Assembly (NCBI RefSeq): GCF_032925565.1
Contig: NZ_CP136708.1
Span: 2,728,001 to 2,792,000 of the forward strand
Reading direction: 5' to 3'
Length of the DNA stretch: 64,000 nt
Origin: Alteromonas sp. CI.11.F.A3
Lineage (GTDB): Bacteria; Pseudomonadota; Gammaproteobacteria; Enterobacterales; Alteromonadaceae
Shown here: positions 27,401 through 36,038 of the stretch, piece by piece
How the letters are laid out: the number at the start of each line of letters is the position of its first letter
Numbering within the stretch: the stretch's first letter is position 1
Program-made: the position numbers and the translations under genes
Notes under the pieces: generated by a model
What the model was told of the DNA's origin: nothing
The model's input: the letters and a program-made list of their open reading frames with translations, nothing else
The model's database searches: none

Positions 27401-28004
27401 GTGAACTCCTTTTTATAATATTCTTTATCGCAAACTTACTTCAAGGCTGCTTACTAGTGTGGCAACTTCTACTCGCCATTTTGAATGCCAAAGGAAGATG
27501 CAAGTTACGTGCATGTTAATGCCCCACCTAAAACCTATTTCCCTTTTCGAGGTAATCGGTTCGATTAAGAAAAAATTTTCATTATTTTCATATTATTAGC
27601 GGTGCGCTTTGATTTTAGAGATAACATCCGGCGGCGTTAATTTGATAAGTCCAAGGCTACCAATAAAAGATAGATTTACAGACTGAGACAAATTTTCATA
27701 GTGTGAGTAAATATGAAACATAGTGGAAATACTATCTATAGACCTATGCTAATCATCAGTTAAATGAACTTAAGTTAACATTTCAGAAAAAAGCATATAA
27801 AGCATAATAATCATAGTGTTACAGATGAAAGGAGCGTTTGAAATGTATGTAGACTAAAGTTTAACCCGTCAGCGGAACGCATTTTGAATGGTTATGAATG
27901 AATATTTGTAAATTCGCTTAATAGTTATGAATTTACCCGCCTTTAACACATTTCGTTAAAGGGTACCGCTTAGGTATACATTGACCGGGTTTATCGGAGA
28001 AGTT
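27401..28004. other. Long AT-rich spacer
   Basis: 604 bases between divergent genes. It holds a small palindrome AACTTAAGTT (27767-27776) and a four-codon frame M-Y-V-D (27843-27857) behind a strong AAAGGAG, but no larger gene. The topoisomerase promoter should be near the left edge. Confidence 0.4.
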
Positions 28005-28556
28005 ATGCAAACTGCTAATCATGAAAATCTTCGCGCATCTCTAGCGCCAAATGACCAAATTCAAGTTGCTGCCATATTTGAAGACAAATTGTCGGCAAAA
28101 AAAACCATACAACAACTGGCTAATTCCACTGATGTCAGTACTGAACAAGTGGCTTTCATCGACGCAAGCGATACTGCGATGAGTGAGAAGCTAGAACAAG
28201 AGAGTAAAAGTATAGGCAAAAACCTATGGCACTCACACTTAATGCTCGGTGGAGTCGGTTTTCTTGTAGGTATGCTTGCGGCGTTTCTTTTAGTCTCGTT
28301 TGGCCCTGAATTAACGAAGCAAAATCCATTGTTTACCTACATCGCTTTAATAAGCCCAGGAATTTTTACTGGTTTGTTTGTAGCGGGCTTAGTTGGTCTT
28401 CGTCCAGACCGTTCAGAAATAGTACAAGCGGTAAGGCATGCCATTAGAAGAAATCACGTGGCGGTCGTTATTAACTTGAAAAAGAGTCAATCAGCGTCAG
28501 ACATTGCATCGTTTTTGCATTCACGGAGTAAGAATGTGGTTGAAGCGGTACGCTAG
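28005..28556 (+). CDS. Unknown two-helix membrane protein with stress-protein-like N-terminus
   Basis: 183 residues from the ATG at 28005, chosen over a TTG at 27981 because of GGAGA at 27996-28000. Residues ~15-55 look like the ferredoxin-like fold of general stress protein 17M-type domains (QVAAIFEDKLSAKKTIQQLANS). Two membrane helices follow (LMLGGVGFLVGMLAAFLLVSF and TYIALISPGIFTGLFVAGLVG), then a second small alpha-beta unit (HVAVVINLKKSQSASDIASFLHS). Such proteins are sometimes mislabelled as riboflavin proteins. Function unknown. Confidence 0.65.
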   Translation: MQTANHENLRASLAPNDQIQVAAIFEDKLSAKKTIQQLANSTDVSTEQVAFIDASDTAMSEKLEQESKSIGKNLWHSHLMLGGVGFLVGMLAAFLLVSFGPELTKQNPLFTYIALISPGIFTGLFVAGLVGLRPDRSEIVQAVRHAIRRNHVAVVINLKKSQSASDIASFLHSRSKNVVEAVR

Positions 28557-28584
28557 TACGATTTAAACCAATATTAGCAGCCTA

Positions 28585-28610
28585 CTCCCTCTAACCGCAG
28601 GTTAAGGGAG
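28585..28610 (+). terminator. Hairpin downstream of the two-helix protein gene
   Basis: Stem CTCCCT with AGGGAG plus TAACC with GGTTA (28585-28590/28605-28610 and 28592-28596/28600-28604, one-base bulge). It is 29 bases after the stop. The T-rich tract only starts after a gap, so it is a weak terminator candidate. Confidence 0.45.
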
Positions 28611-28626
28611 TTGCTAGATTTAGTTT

Positions 28627-28704
28627 CCTCCTCTTTACCTTTCTCTTTTGACCGTTCGCTTTGCTCTTTCATTTTGATCTTTCGTTTTAGCCTTTCGTTT
28701 AAAT
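28627..28704. repeat. Six degenerate 13-bp pyrimidine-rich tandem repeats
   Basis: Units begin at 28627, 28640, 28653, 28666, 28679 and 28692, with consensus near CTTTCGTTTTGAC. The plus strand is nearly all pyrimidine. Not coding in a fixed frame since 13 is not a multiple of 3. It lies between convergent genes. Confidence 0.65.
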
Positions 28705-28727
28705 TTGTGCTTGCTGGTCTGGGCCTA

Positions 28728-29267
28728 TCAGGCTGAACTTTGGTCATCATCAGCCGTTAACTTTTTCGCGAGTAAAAAACACGCTGGAAATACTGCACCC
28801 CATACAATAGCTAATATAACCACAGTAATAAGTGGTGAATATCCAAAAGTCACCGCACCAAATTTTTGACCACCAAAATAACTTAACGGGGCGAACACAG
28901 CACCGCCTACCATGGCAAGTAATGGCTTATCAGCAAACGCACTCAAACTATGCTGTAATGATCCACCTAGTGCAGCCCACAGGCACACCAGCCAAATAGG
29001 TATTATCCAATGAGAAGCACCACCGCTAAACCAAGCTCCAGGCTCAAAACCAAATACCCCTGTTAACATCAACAGTGAGTCGACCGCGGTGCCCAGAAAT
29101 AAAACTGCTATCATTGTTTTACTGTCTGACTTTCGCAGTGGTGAGTAAACAAGCCACGCGAGCAGTAAACCTACAACCAAAAAAGTGCTTTGGTATAAAA
29201 CCACCAACCACCAAATGGTTTGAAACCATAGAAAGTTTACCAACTTGATAGTGAAACTGTTCGACAT
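28728..29267 (-). CDS. DUF2878 membrane protein
   Basis: 179 residues with about five hydrophobic helices. N-terminal VNFLWFQTIWWLVVL and central HWIIPIWLVCLWAALGGSLQHSLSAF fit DUF2878. No charged catalytic motif is seen. It diverges from the phosphatase/lipid-kinase gene, so the two share the spacer for promoters. Function unknown. Confidence 0.82.
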   Translation of the reverse strand: MSNSFTIKLVNFLWFQTIWWLVVLYQSTFLVVGLLLAWLVYSPLRKSDSKTMIAVLFLGTAVDSLLMLTGVFGFEPGAWFSGGASHWIIPIWLVCLWAALGGSLQHSLSAFADKPLLAMVGGAVFAPLSYFGGQKFGAVTFGYSPLITVVILAIVWGAVFPACFLLAKKLTADDDQSSA

Positions 29268-29486
29268 TGACTTCGCCTGTTTATGAAGTTACGTACTGCG
29301 GTGAAAATTTTGATGGAACCATTACGCCACTATTTATCACTCAGTTCACTGATAAAGTTTTAAAAAAACGTAATTTTTGGTGATTATTTTCATTCTACCT
29401 TCATAGATGCTTATTAGTAATAAACAAAAATAGCGTAACCACTGTATAAATAAATTAAATCTTTGAACAAAGGAAATGTGAACAGT

Positions 29487-31139
29487 ATGAAGATGGTTAA
29501 ATATTATGTACTCGGCGCAATTTTAGCACTAGTGCTAACATGGTTTAGCCCAACATTGTGGCTCTCTGTCATTTTTGCTTGGATCAGCTTTTCGCTTATT
29601 GCAGTGAGTAGCGCCTACTTGCTTAACTACCCTGCATTGTTCAGAAAACGAGAAGATGGGTCTATCCCTATTTATATACGTTGGGTCTTTGTTCCATTTT
29701 TATTGGGAAGCTGGTTATACAATGAGTATGCAAGGCGAACAGATAAGGTTCCTCCCTTTCAAAGAATTGATGACCAGCTTTATCTAGGCTGTCGCATGTC
29801 TTCTCAGCATGTGGATATGCTTAAAAACAATAATATTAACGCTATTTTAGACGTTACCGCGGAATTCGATGGTTTAGATTGGACTGCCTATCAGCTAGAT
29901 TTTGATTATTTAAATATTCCAGTCCTTGACCATACCAGCCCCACCCAAGAACAACTTACCCTTGCGATTAATTGGTTAGATCAACAACTTGTTGAAGGTA
30001 AAAATGTGGTTGTGCATTGCGCACTTGGTAGAGGTCGTTCTGTATTAGTGCTAGCTGCCTACCTACTGGCTAGGGATCCCTCGTTATCCATTTTAGATGC
30101 GATGGATAAAATTCAAGCAGTTCGTTCTACAGCAAGACTTAACAAACATCAGTTAGCAGCACTTGAAAAAATAAAGAATGGCGGCAGCTTGTCGTTGACT
30201 AAGCGTCTTACTCTTATTGCCAACCCTGTTGCTGGAGGGGGTAAATGGGAAGTTGAAAAGGCGGATATTCTGTCAAGACTAAACGAAAAATTTAAAGTTA
30301 CCGTTAAAGAAACAACAGCTGAAATAAACGGTGAAGTATTGGCTAAAGAAGCCTTAGTCGACGGGGCACAAATTATTGTTGCCTGTGGAGGCGACGGCAC
30401 CATCACCGAAGTGGCCAATGCCCTTACCGATAAAAACGTCACACTAGGGGTTATTCCACTTGGTACTGCCAATGCCCTTTGTCAGGTGCTACATGGATAT
30501 GCCAGTAAAATTGTTCCCATCAGTACAGCATGTGACATCATTATTGACGGCAAAACTGCAGATATCGATACTGCCCAGTGTAATGGTCGAATGATGTTAC
30601 TGGTTGCTGCGGTTGGGTTTGAAGAGCATATGATTTCTGCCGCGGATCGGGGCGAGAAAGATTCAGGTGGACAATTTGCCTACCTTAAGGGGCTATGGGA
30701 AGCCATAGGGAAAAATGACAACCTTAGTTTTCAAGTAAAGTTTGATGAAGATGAAGCCCAGCATCTAGAAACACCAAGCTTAGTAATAGCTAATGCCGCG
30801 CCAATTACCACCGCACTTGCTCAAGGCGGAAATCTACCTGATGTAACCGATGGTAAATTAGATATCACATGGCTAACGCCGCAAGATTCTTCTGACCGAC
30901 AACTACTCTCTTTGGCAGAGCTTGTTTTTGGGCCTGAAGAATATAAAACCAGTTCAGACAGCATCAGGCACAAACAAACCCCATCAATATCCCTTTATTT
31001 TGAGGAAGAAGTACCTTATGCGGTTGATGGTGAGATTTTCAGCGCTCGTGAAATCAATATCACCACACACCCTGCTAGTCTTAGGGTATTAACTGGTATA
31101 GACCATGCGCAAAATAACAGTCAATCCGCTTCACAATAG
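29487..31139 (+). CDS. Fusion of dual-specificity phosphatase and diacylglycerol-kinase-like lipid kinase
   Basis: 550 residues from the ATG at 29487 (a TTG at 29463 in frame is possible; AGGA at 29471-29474). Two N-terminal hydrophobic helices (about 4-50) anchor it. Next is a phosphatase domain with HCALGRGRS (Cys178, Arg184, the HCX5R loop) and an upstream Asp in the LDHTSPT loop. From about 240 comes a YegS/DAGK-type lipid kinase: NPVAGGGKW, ACGGDGTITEVANAL (GGDGT near 301-305), and GTANALC. The combination suggests paired lipid phosphate removal and addition, but substrates are not known from sequence. Confidence 0.88.
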   Translation: MKMVKYYVLGAILALVLTWFSPTLWLSVIFAWISFSLIAVSSAYLLNYPALFRKREDGSIPIYIRWVFVPFLLGSWLYNEYARRTDKVPPFQRIDDQLYLGCRMSSQHVDMLKNNNINAILDVTAEFDGLDWTAYQLDFDYLNIPVLDHTSPTQEQLTLAINWLDQQLVEGKNVVVHCALGRGRSVLVLAAYLLARDPSLSILDAMDKIQAVRSTARLNKHQLAALEKIKNGGSLSLTKRLTLIANPVAGGGKWEVEKADILSRLNEKFKVTVKETTAEINGEVLAKEALVDGAQIIVACGGDGTITEVANALTDKNVTLGVIPLGTANALCQVLHGYASKIVPISTACDIIIDGKTADIDTAQCNGRMMLLVAAVGFEEHMISAADRGEKDSGGQFAYLKGLWEAIGKNDNLSFQVKFDEDEAQHLETPSLVIANAAPITTALAQGGNLPDVTDGKLDITWLTPQDSSDRQLLSLAELVFGPEEYKTSSDSIRHKQTPSISLYFEEEVPYAVDGEIFSAREINITTHPASLRVLTGIDHAQNNSQSASQ

Positions 31140-31350
31140 CTATAGGTAAAGATTACCGCAAACCCTATGTAAGAAATGCATTATTTAAGCGGTTACTTAT
31201 GTATCGTAATAATAAGTAACCGCTAAAAGCTGAATTTACAATGACTTAGTGAGCTCGATATAGTGGAACGCTTCTCGCATTAACTAAACGTGTAATGTGT
31301 AAAGTGCTTTTTACGCCATATTTTTAGTTCAACTAGTTGAGGGATTACCG

Positions 31351-31794
31351 ATGAAGATTTTCGAAGCGTTACGCCAAGATCATGAGAAACAAAGACTGTT
31401 ACTTAAAATTCTCGCTGAGACCAGTGGAGACACGGCTGCACGCCGAGAGTATTACCAAGAGCTTAAAAACCAGCTTGAAAGTCATGCAATTGCAGAGGAG
31501 CGCCATTTTTATTCTCCTCTACTTAAAAAAGATGACGCTGTCGATTTAACCCGTCATGGTATTGCAGAGCATCATGAAATTGATGAGCTTATTGAAAAAC
31601 TGGATGAGACCAAAATGGACTCACCAGGATGGCTACGTCACTTAAAATCTCTTCAGGAAAAAGTTGAGCATCACCTTGCTGATGAAGAGCAAGAGTTTTT
31701 CCAAGTTGCAGGCCGACTTCTTAACGATTCTCAAAAGAATAAACTTGCTGATTCTTACCAAGAAGAAATGGCAAAAGAACTCGCGCCTCACTAG
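31351..31794 (+). CDS. Hemerythrin-like (HHE) domain protein
   Basis: 147 residues, a four-helix bundle. The diiron ligands are visible as DHEKQR (His12), ESHAIAEERHFYSPL, HGIAEHHEIDEL and HHLADEEQEFF, the repeating H..HxxxE pattern. Such proteins bind oxygen or iron, or help stress resistance. Single gene with its own terminator. Function in this organism unknown. Confidence 0.88.
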   Translation: MKIFEALRQDHEKQRLLLKILAETSGDTAARREYYQELKNQLESHAIAEERHFYSPLLKKDDAVDLTRHGIAEHHEIDELIEKLDETKMDSPGWLRHLKSLQEKVEHHLADEEQEFFQVAGRLLNDSQKNKLADSYQEEMAKELAPH

Positions 31795-31827
31795 GCGCGC
31801 GTTTTACCTAAATCTTACGAATACAAA

Positions 31828-31852
31828 AAAGGCCAGTCATATACTGGCCTTT
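31828..31852. terminator. Bidirectional terminator
   Basis: 10-bp stem AAAGGCCAGT / ACTGGCCTTT (31828-31837 with 31843-31852, loop CATAT), followed by TTCTTTT on the plus strand and by TTTGTAT on the minus. Lies between hemerythrin and the Pmp3 gene. Confidence 0.9.
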
Positions 31853-31891
31853 CTTTTAATGTTTGGTTTTACTAAAAATTAGTAAAATAAA

Positions 31892-32050
31892 CTATCGTTT
31901 AGCAATAATGTACACGGCGTGGATAACACCAGGGAAATAGCCAAACAATGTTAGAAGGATGTTTATCCAAAACTGAGCGCCAATACCAACTTGTAAGAAT
32001 ACACCTAGAGGGGGCAGTAAAATTGAAAGTATAATGCGAATAATGTCCAT
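31892..32050 (-). CDS. Pmp3/YqaE small stress membrane peptide
   Basis: 52 residues, below common gene-length cutoffs. ATG at 32048-32050 on the complement, TAG at 31892-31894. Two hydrophobic helices with the family pattern LLPPLGVFLQVGIGAQFWINILLT... and LFGYFPGVIHAVYII. AAGGAT precedes the start. Pmp3/YqaE peptides are induced by salt, cold or other membrane stress in many organisms. It is convergent with the hemerythrin gene. Confidence 0.92.
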   Translation of the reverse strand: MDIIRIILSILLPPLGVFLQVGIGAQFWINILLTLFGYFPGVIHAVYIIAKR

Positions 32051-32180
32051 AATAATATCCTTGTTTTTGAAGTAATTTCACAGTTTACCCACTCTAACTG
32101 CAATAACTCACGCTTTTGAGCAGGCTTTGCTTTTATAATGCATATATTCTGCCAACAATAAGGGATTTACTGGTTCACGT

Positions 32181-34475
32181 CTATTCGCCTAAAGGTGAAT
32201 TTTCTAACCACTCCTCTAGAGCATCCTTCGCTAAAGGTCGGCTAATGAAGAAACCTTGCGCAATATCACAGCCCCACTCTTTCAAAATATTTAACGATAT
32301 CTCGTCTTCTACCCCTTCAGCGACCACTTTCAAATCGAATGCAGAAGCTAATCCCAGCACGGTGTGAACTATTTGTTTATCGTTGTCATCGGTGGCTAAC
32401 GACAAAATAAAGCTCTTATCGATTTTGATGGTATCCACAGGCAGGTTCTTCAAATACGCAAGTGATGAGTAACCAGTACCAAAATCATCGATAGCAAAGT
32501 GAAACCCTCTGCTGGTCAATGAGTTCAAGTTTTCAATAGCAAGTGAGGCGTCGGCCACCAAATCACTTTCTGTTATTTCTAGCTCTAGCGCATCAGGTGA
32601 AAGTGCCGCATCGGTAAGCATCGAAACCAATTTATCGAGTAGCGGCTTATTTTGAATGTCTTGCGTTGATAAATTCATCGCTACCGTAAAGCCATAGCCT
32701 TTCTGCCTGAAGTAGGACAAATCAGCAATGGTTTGCTGCATAACCCAAGTCGTGACTTGTTCAATCAAGGCAGCCTGTTCAGCAATGGTAATAAACTCAT
32801 CGGGTGGTACGAAGCCAAGGGTGTCGTTATTCCACCTTATTAGCGCTTCCATACTGCATACTTTCATCGTGCTGAGATCAATTTTTGGTTGATACACCAT
32901 CGAAAGCTCACTTTGATTGCTAGAAAGCGCTCGCTTAAGCTCGGTAGTAATAGTCAAACGCCTAACGTACTTAGCCTCAAGTTCTGGGCGATAGTGCACA
33001 CACCATGCATTAGAATGAATAGCTTCGTCGGTAACAATATTAACTTTACGAAATAGCTCTTCTGAGTTGGTTGCATCCTGAGGACAAGACACCACGGCCA
33101 TCGCCACCTTCACTGGGATTGAGATTAAGTTGCTTTCAACGGGCTGCTCTAAAATGTGTTTCAGTGTTTCTAATTGATTTTCGTCTAACGCCGTATCGGT
33201 AATATAGAGAATTTCTCCCCCCGCTAAACGTGCTGAAGTGCCAGGCCAGCGAAGCAAGCGCGTAGCGAGTGCCTTAAGCGTGTTGTCACCGTTGGAATAG
33301 CCATAAAGGTCGTTAGTGGTTCTAAAGCCAATAATGGTGATAGCAACAACTTGCAAGTTTACGTTTTCAGACATTTTTCCATCAAAATACCCTTCCACGT
33401 AATTTCGATTAAACAAACCGGTTAGCACATCATGTTGCGCTTGATACCGAATGTGCTTTTCTCGGTGCTGAATGCTCTCTTGCATGCTATCCACTGCCGA
33501 GGCCAGCTCACTAATTTCACGTAACTTTGATGGCTTATCTAGTGTCGCGCCGTATTCACCGCCTGCTACACGATTTACAGCTTTTACAAGGTTAGAAACG
33601 GAACTACTGACATTTCGAGCTAGTAGCATTGAGAACCCCAACGCCACCAGAACCGCAACTAGGGTTAACACGAGAATACTTAATTGTATGTTAGTAAAGG
33701 CCTGAAAGGCATCTGATACGTCTACGGCAATAGTAATACGTACAGGAAGTTCCGACATCGACACTAGGCTTACTTCACGGCTAATGTAGGTGTTTTTTTG
33801 CTTGAATGTAACATCAACCCAAGAAGGCGTGGGATCACTCGTTAAAACGGATTCTACTTGCTCTGGCGAAAGTGTTGATGCAATAGGCATATTGTCAGTG
33901 ATATTGGTGATAATAATTTCAGCATCAACAAGATTTTTTAATTCTTGTAGTAATGTTTCGTCAAACTCCACACCGATAATCATGTAATAGCGTAACGTGG
34001 GAATCTCTACTTTATAGAGGTTTAATTGAATTAATGTGTCGTTAATAAGGAAAAAGCCGCTTTCGTAGCCTTTCGCAACCAACGCTGTACTAGCTTCTAA
34101 GGTTTCCCCTGGCTTAAACAGAGCACTATGAGATGCAACAATGGTGTGGTCTAAATTCACTAATGCAATGACATCGGAATTGATGCGCGACGCATAACTT
34201 TCTAATGCGGTTTGTATAGAGGGTAAATCTGCAGTTCCCACGGCTTGGCGAAAGTCGTAGGAGCGAAGTAGTACGTTAGATACATTTTTAATAATGGCTT
34301 GGCGATCTTCAATCAGCCTATGCAGTACCTTTTCAGTAACAGCGATATCTTGGCTAATATTTTGTTTTACTAAGTTGTTAGCTGACTTCCAAACCCCTGC
34401 AACAATGAGGAGTGAGGCTATAAAAATCCCGCCAAGAAGGGTTCTAAAAAGACTTTGTCGAAGTGATATTTGCAA
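32181..34475 (-). CDS. Membrane-bound GGDEF-EAL protein, likely c-di-GMP phosphodiesterase
   Basis: 764 residues. Signal anchor at 9-28, a periplasmic sensor domain (dCache-like, ~30-255), second helix (~264-285), HAMP-like linker to ~335, a GGDEF domain with the active site changed to AGGEI (residues 418-422), and an EAL domain with EAL at 543-545, the catalytic ELEITES, IDDFGTGYSS and AEGVED all intact. The cyclase half should be inactive or regulatory and the EAL half active, hydrolysing c-di-GMP. The signal it senses is unknown. Confidence 0.93.
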   Translation of the reverse strand: MQISLRQSLFRTLLGGIFIASLLIVAGVWKSANNLVKQNISQDIAVTEKVLHRLIEDRQAIIKNVSNVLLRSYDFRQAVGTADLPSIQTALESYASRINSDVIALVNLDHTIVASHSALFKPGETLEASTALVAKGYESGFFLINDTLIQLNLYKVEIPTLRYYMIIGVEFDETLLQELKNLVDAEIIITNITDNMPIASTLSPEQVESVLTSDPTPSWVDVTFKQKNTYISREVSLVSMSELPVRITIAVDVSDAFQAFTNIQLSILVLTLVAVLVALGFSMLLARNVSSSVSNLVKAVNRVAGGEYGATLDKPSKLREISELASAVDSMQESIQHREKHIRYQAQHDVLTGLFNRNYVEGYFDGKMSENVNLQVVAITIIGFRTTNDLYGYSNGDNTLKALATRLLRWPGTSARLAGGEILYITDTALDENQLETLKHILEQPVESNLISIPVKVAMAVVSCPQDATNSEELFRKVNIVTDEAIHSNAWCVHYRPELEAKYVRRLTITTELKRALSSNQSELSMVYQPKIDLSTMKVCSMEALIRWNNDTLGFVPPDEFITIAEQAALIEQVTTWVMQQTIADLSYFRQKGYGFTVAMNLSTQDIQNKPLLDKLVSMLTDAALSPDALELEITESDLVADASLAIENLNSLTSRGFHFAIDDFGTGYSSLAYLKNLPVDTIKIDKSFILSLATDDNDKQIVHTVLGLASAFDLKVVAEGVEDEISLNILKEWGCDIAQGFFISRPLAKDALEEWLENSPLGE

Positions 34476-34617
34476 CCTACCGCTCCCAGCGCGCCGTTCT
34501 ATACATAATACTTACATTCACTTTTTCTAATTGAGTTAGTAGCATAGCCCAATTACCGCAATACTAATAGTCGCTAGGTTGGCGTAATTCCTCATTTTGT
34601 AAAAAATTTACAGACAC

Positions 34618-34644
34618 AAAAAAACCGGCTAGAAGCCGGTTTTT
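34618..34644. terminator. Terminator downstream of tRNA-Leu
   Basis: 10-bp stem AAAACCGGCT / AGCCGGTTTT (34621-34630 with 34634-34643, loop AGA), followed on the minus strand by a run of T. It closes the secG-tRNA transcript. Confidence 0.9.
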
Positions 34645-34649
34645 AAAGT

Positions 34650-34735
34650 TGGTGCGGAAAGCGGGACTTGAACCCGCACGAGCTATGCTCACCACCCCCT
34701 CAAGATGGCGTGTCTACCAATTCCACCACTTCCGC
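34650..34735 (-). tRNA. tRNA-Leu (anticodon GAG)
   Basis: 86 bases with the CCA end encoded (34650-34652). The acceptor stem GCGGAAG pairs with TTTCCGC, and the T arm GCGGG-TTCAAGT-CCCGC is complete. The anticodon loop TTGAGGG with GAG (complement of 34699-34701) reads CUC/CUU. A class II tRNA with a long variable arm. In E. coli secG is likewise followed by the same leucine tRNA (leuU). Confidence 0.97.
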
Positions 34736-34742
34736 AAAAATC

Positions 34743-35186
34743 TTAATTAGGTACGTCTGAATCGTCAGACTTAGGTACGTCACCTTCGGTGATTTCAGCC
34801 TGAGGAGCATCACCCGTTGGAATGTCATTCGTCGTTGCTGCGTCTACTGCAGGCGAATCCATAACTGGAACGTCCATATCAGCTGGCGCTTGAACCGGCG
34901 CTTCAACAGCTGCTGGTACTTCTAAATTATCCCACTCGTCTTCTGCACTTTCGCGGTTTGCTGTCATCGCACCTAATGTAAGGCTGATAAAGAAGAACAA
35001 GCCTGCAAGAATGGCTGTAGTACGAGTCATGAAGTTACCAGAACCACCTGAACCGAAAACCGTATTTGAGCCGCCGCTACCAAAAGAAGCGCCCATATCT
35101 GCACCTTTACCCTGTTGAATAAGAACAAAACCAATCAACAGCAATGCAACAATTAAATATGCTACCAGTAGCACTTCGTAAACCAT
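34743..35186 (-). CDS. secG: Preprotein translocase subunit SecG
   Basis: 147 residues. Two membrane helices (about 3-25 and 50-72) around the conserved LIQQGKGADMGASFGSGGSNTVFGSGGSGNFMTRTTAILA. The remaining ~75 residues are a Pro/Ala/Asp/Glu-rich cytosolic tail, longer than in E. coli SecG (110). It is part of the SecYEG protein-export channel. Ten bases after tpiA and 8 before the tRNA. Confidence 0.96.
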   Translation of the reverse strand: MVYEVLLVAYLIVALLLIGFVLIQQGKGADMGASFGSGGSNTVFGSGGSGNFMTRTTAILAGLFFFISLTLGAMTANRESAEDEWDNLEVPAAVEAPVQAPADMDVPVMDSPAVDAATTNDIPTGDAPQAEITEGDVPKSDDSDVPN

Positions 35187-35196
35187 AATTACCTCG

Positions 35197-35943
35197 TCAG
35201 TTTGCCGCTTGGCAAATTGAAATAAAATCTTCTGTCTTTAAGCTGGCGCCACCAATGAGGCCACCATCTACGTCTTGTTGTGCAAACAATGTTTTAGCGT
35301 TATCTGCTTTAACACTGCCGCCGTATAAAATTCTTAACCCTTGAGCAAGCTCAGCGTCTACTTTTGCAAAGTATCCACGAATAAATTCATGTACATCTTG
35401 CGCTTGTTCAGGAGAAGCTGTCTTTCCGGTACCTATAGCCCAAACAGGCTCGTAAGCCAGTACCGATTTAGAAAGCTCTTGAACGGTTAAACCGTCAACT
35501 AATGCATCAAGTTGTTCGCCAATAAAAGACTCAACCTGACCACTTTCTCTAATATCAAGTGACTCACCCACGCAAATAATTGGGGTTAGTCCGCTTGCAA
35601 TTGATTTCTTTGCTTTCTCGGCCACTAAGCTATTGCTTTCACCGTGGTCGTCTCTTCTCTCTGAGTGCCCTACTATGGCGTACTTACAACCAAGTTCACT
35701 GAGCATGTCAGCAGAAAGGTCACCCGTGTGAGCGCCATTATCAAGATGACTTACATCTTGTCCACCCAGCGCAAAGGCTTGAGCAGAAAAGGCTGAAAGA
35801 TATAAAGCAGGAGGACAAATAACTACATCAACATTATCAAGTGCATTATTCTCAAATGCATCGTTGAACGTAGTGACTAGAGAACGATTACCGTTCATTT
35901 TCCAATTGCCCGCTACCAGCGGCTTTCTTTTATTGTTATTCAC
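35197..35943 (-). CDS. tpiA: Triose-phosphate isomerase
   Basis: 248 residues. Interconverts dihydroxyacetone phosphate and glyceraldehyde 3-phosphate. Active-site parts are visible: AGNWKMNG (Lys15), IVGHSERR (His) and AYEPVWAIGTGKTAS (catalytic Glu and loop 6). C-terminal LYGGSVKADN and GLIGGASL bind phosphate. Sits between glmM and secG, as in many gammaproteobacteria other than E. coli. Confidence 0.98.
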   Translation of the reverse strand: MNNNKRKPLVAGNWKMNGNRSLVTTFNDAFENNALDNVDVVICPPALYLSAFSAQAFALGGQDVSHLDNGAHTGDLSADMLSELGCKYAIVGHSERRDDHGESNSLVAEKAKKSIASGLTPIICVGESLDIRESGQVESFIGEQLDALVDGLTVQELSKSVLAYEPVWAIGTGKTASPEQAQDVHEFIRGYFAKVDAELAQGLRILYGGSVKADNAKTLFAQQDVDGGLIGGASLKTEDFISICQAAN

Positions 35944-36038
35944 AATGCAGACCTTAGCCCTGTCTTAAAGCGGGCGTGATATTAACGATTTCAGTAAAAA
36001 TATACAAGTATAAAACGCAAAATTAGCAGTTCTACCAA

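Noticed and set aside
30149..30472. 107-residue open frame on the minus strand
   Set aside because: Complement of the kinase domain of the fusion gene, no motif.
31899..32081. 60-residue minus-strand frame over the Pmp3 gene
   Set aside because: Tyr/His-rich with no family pattern; the Pmp3 frame is the true one.
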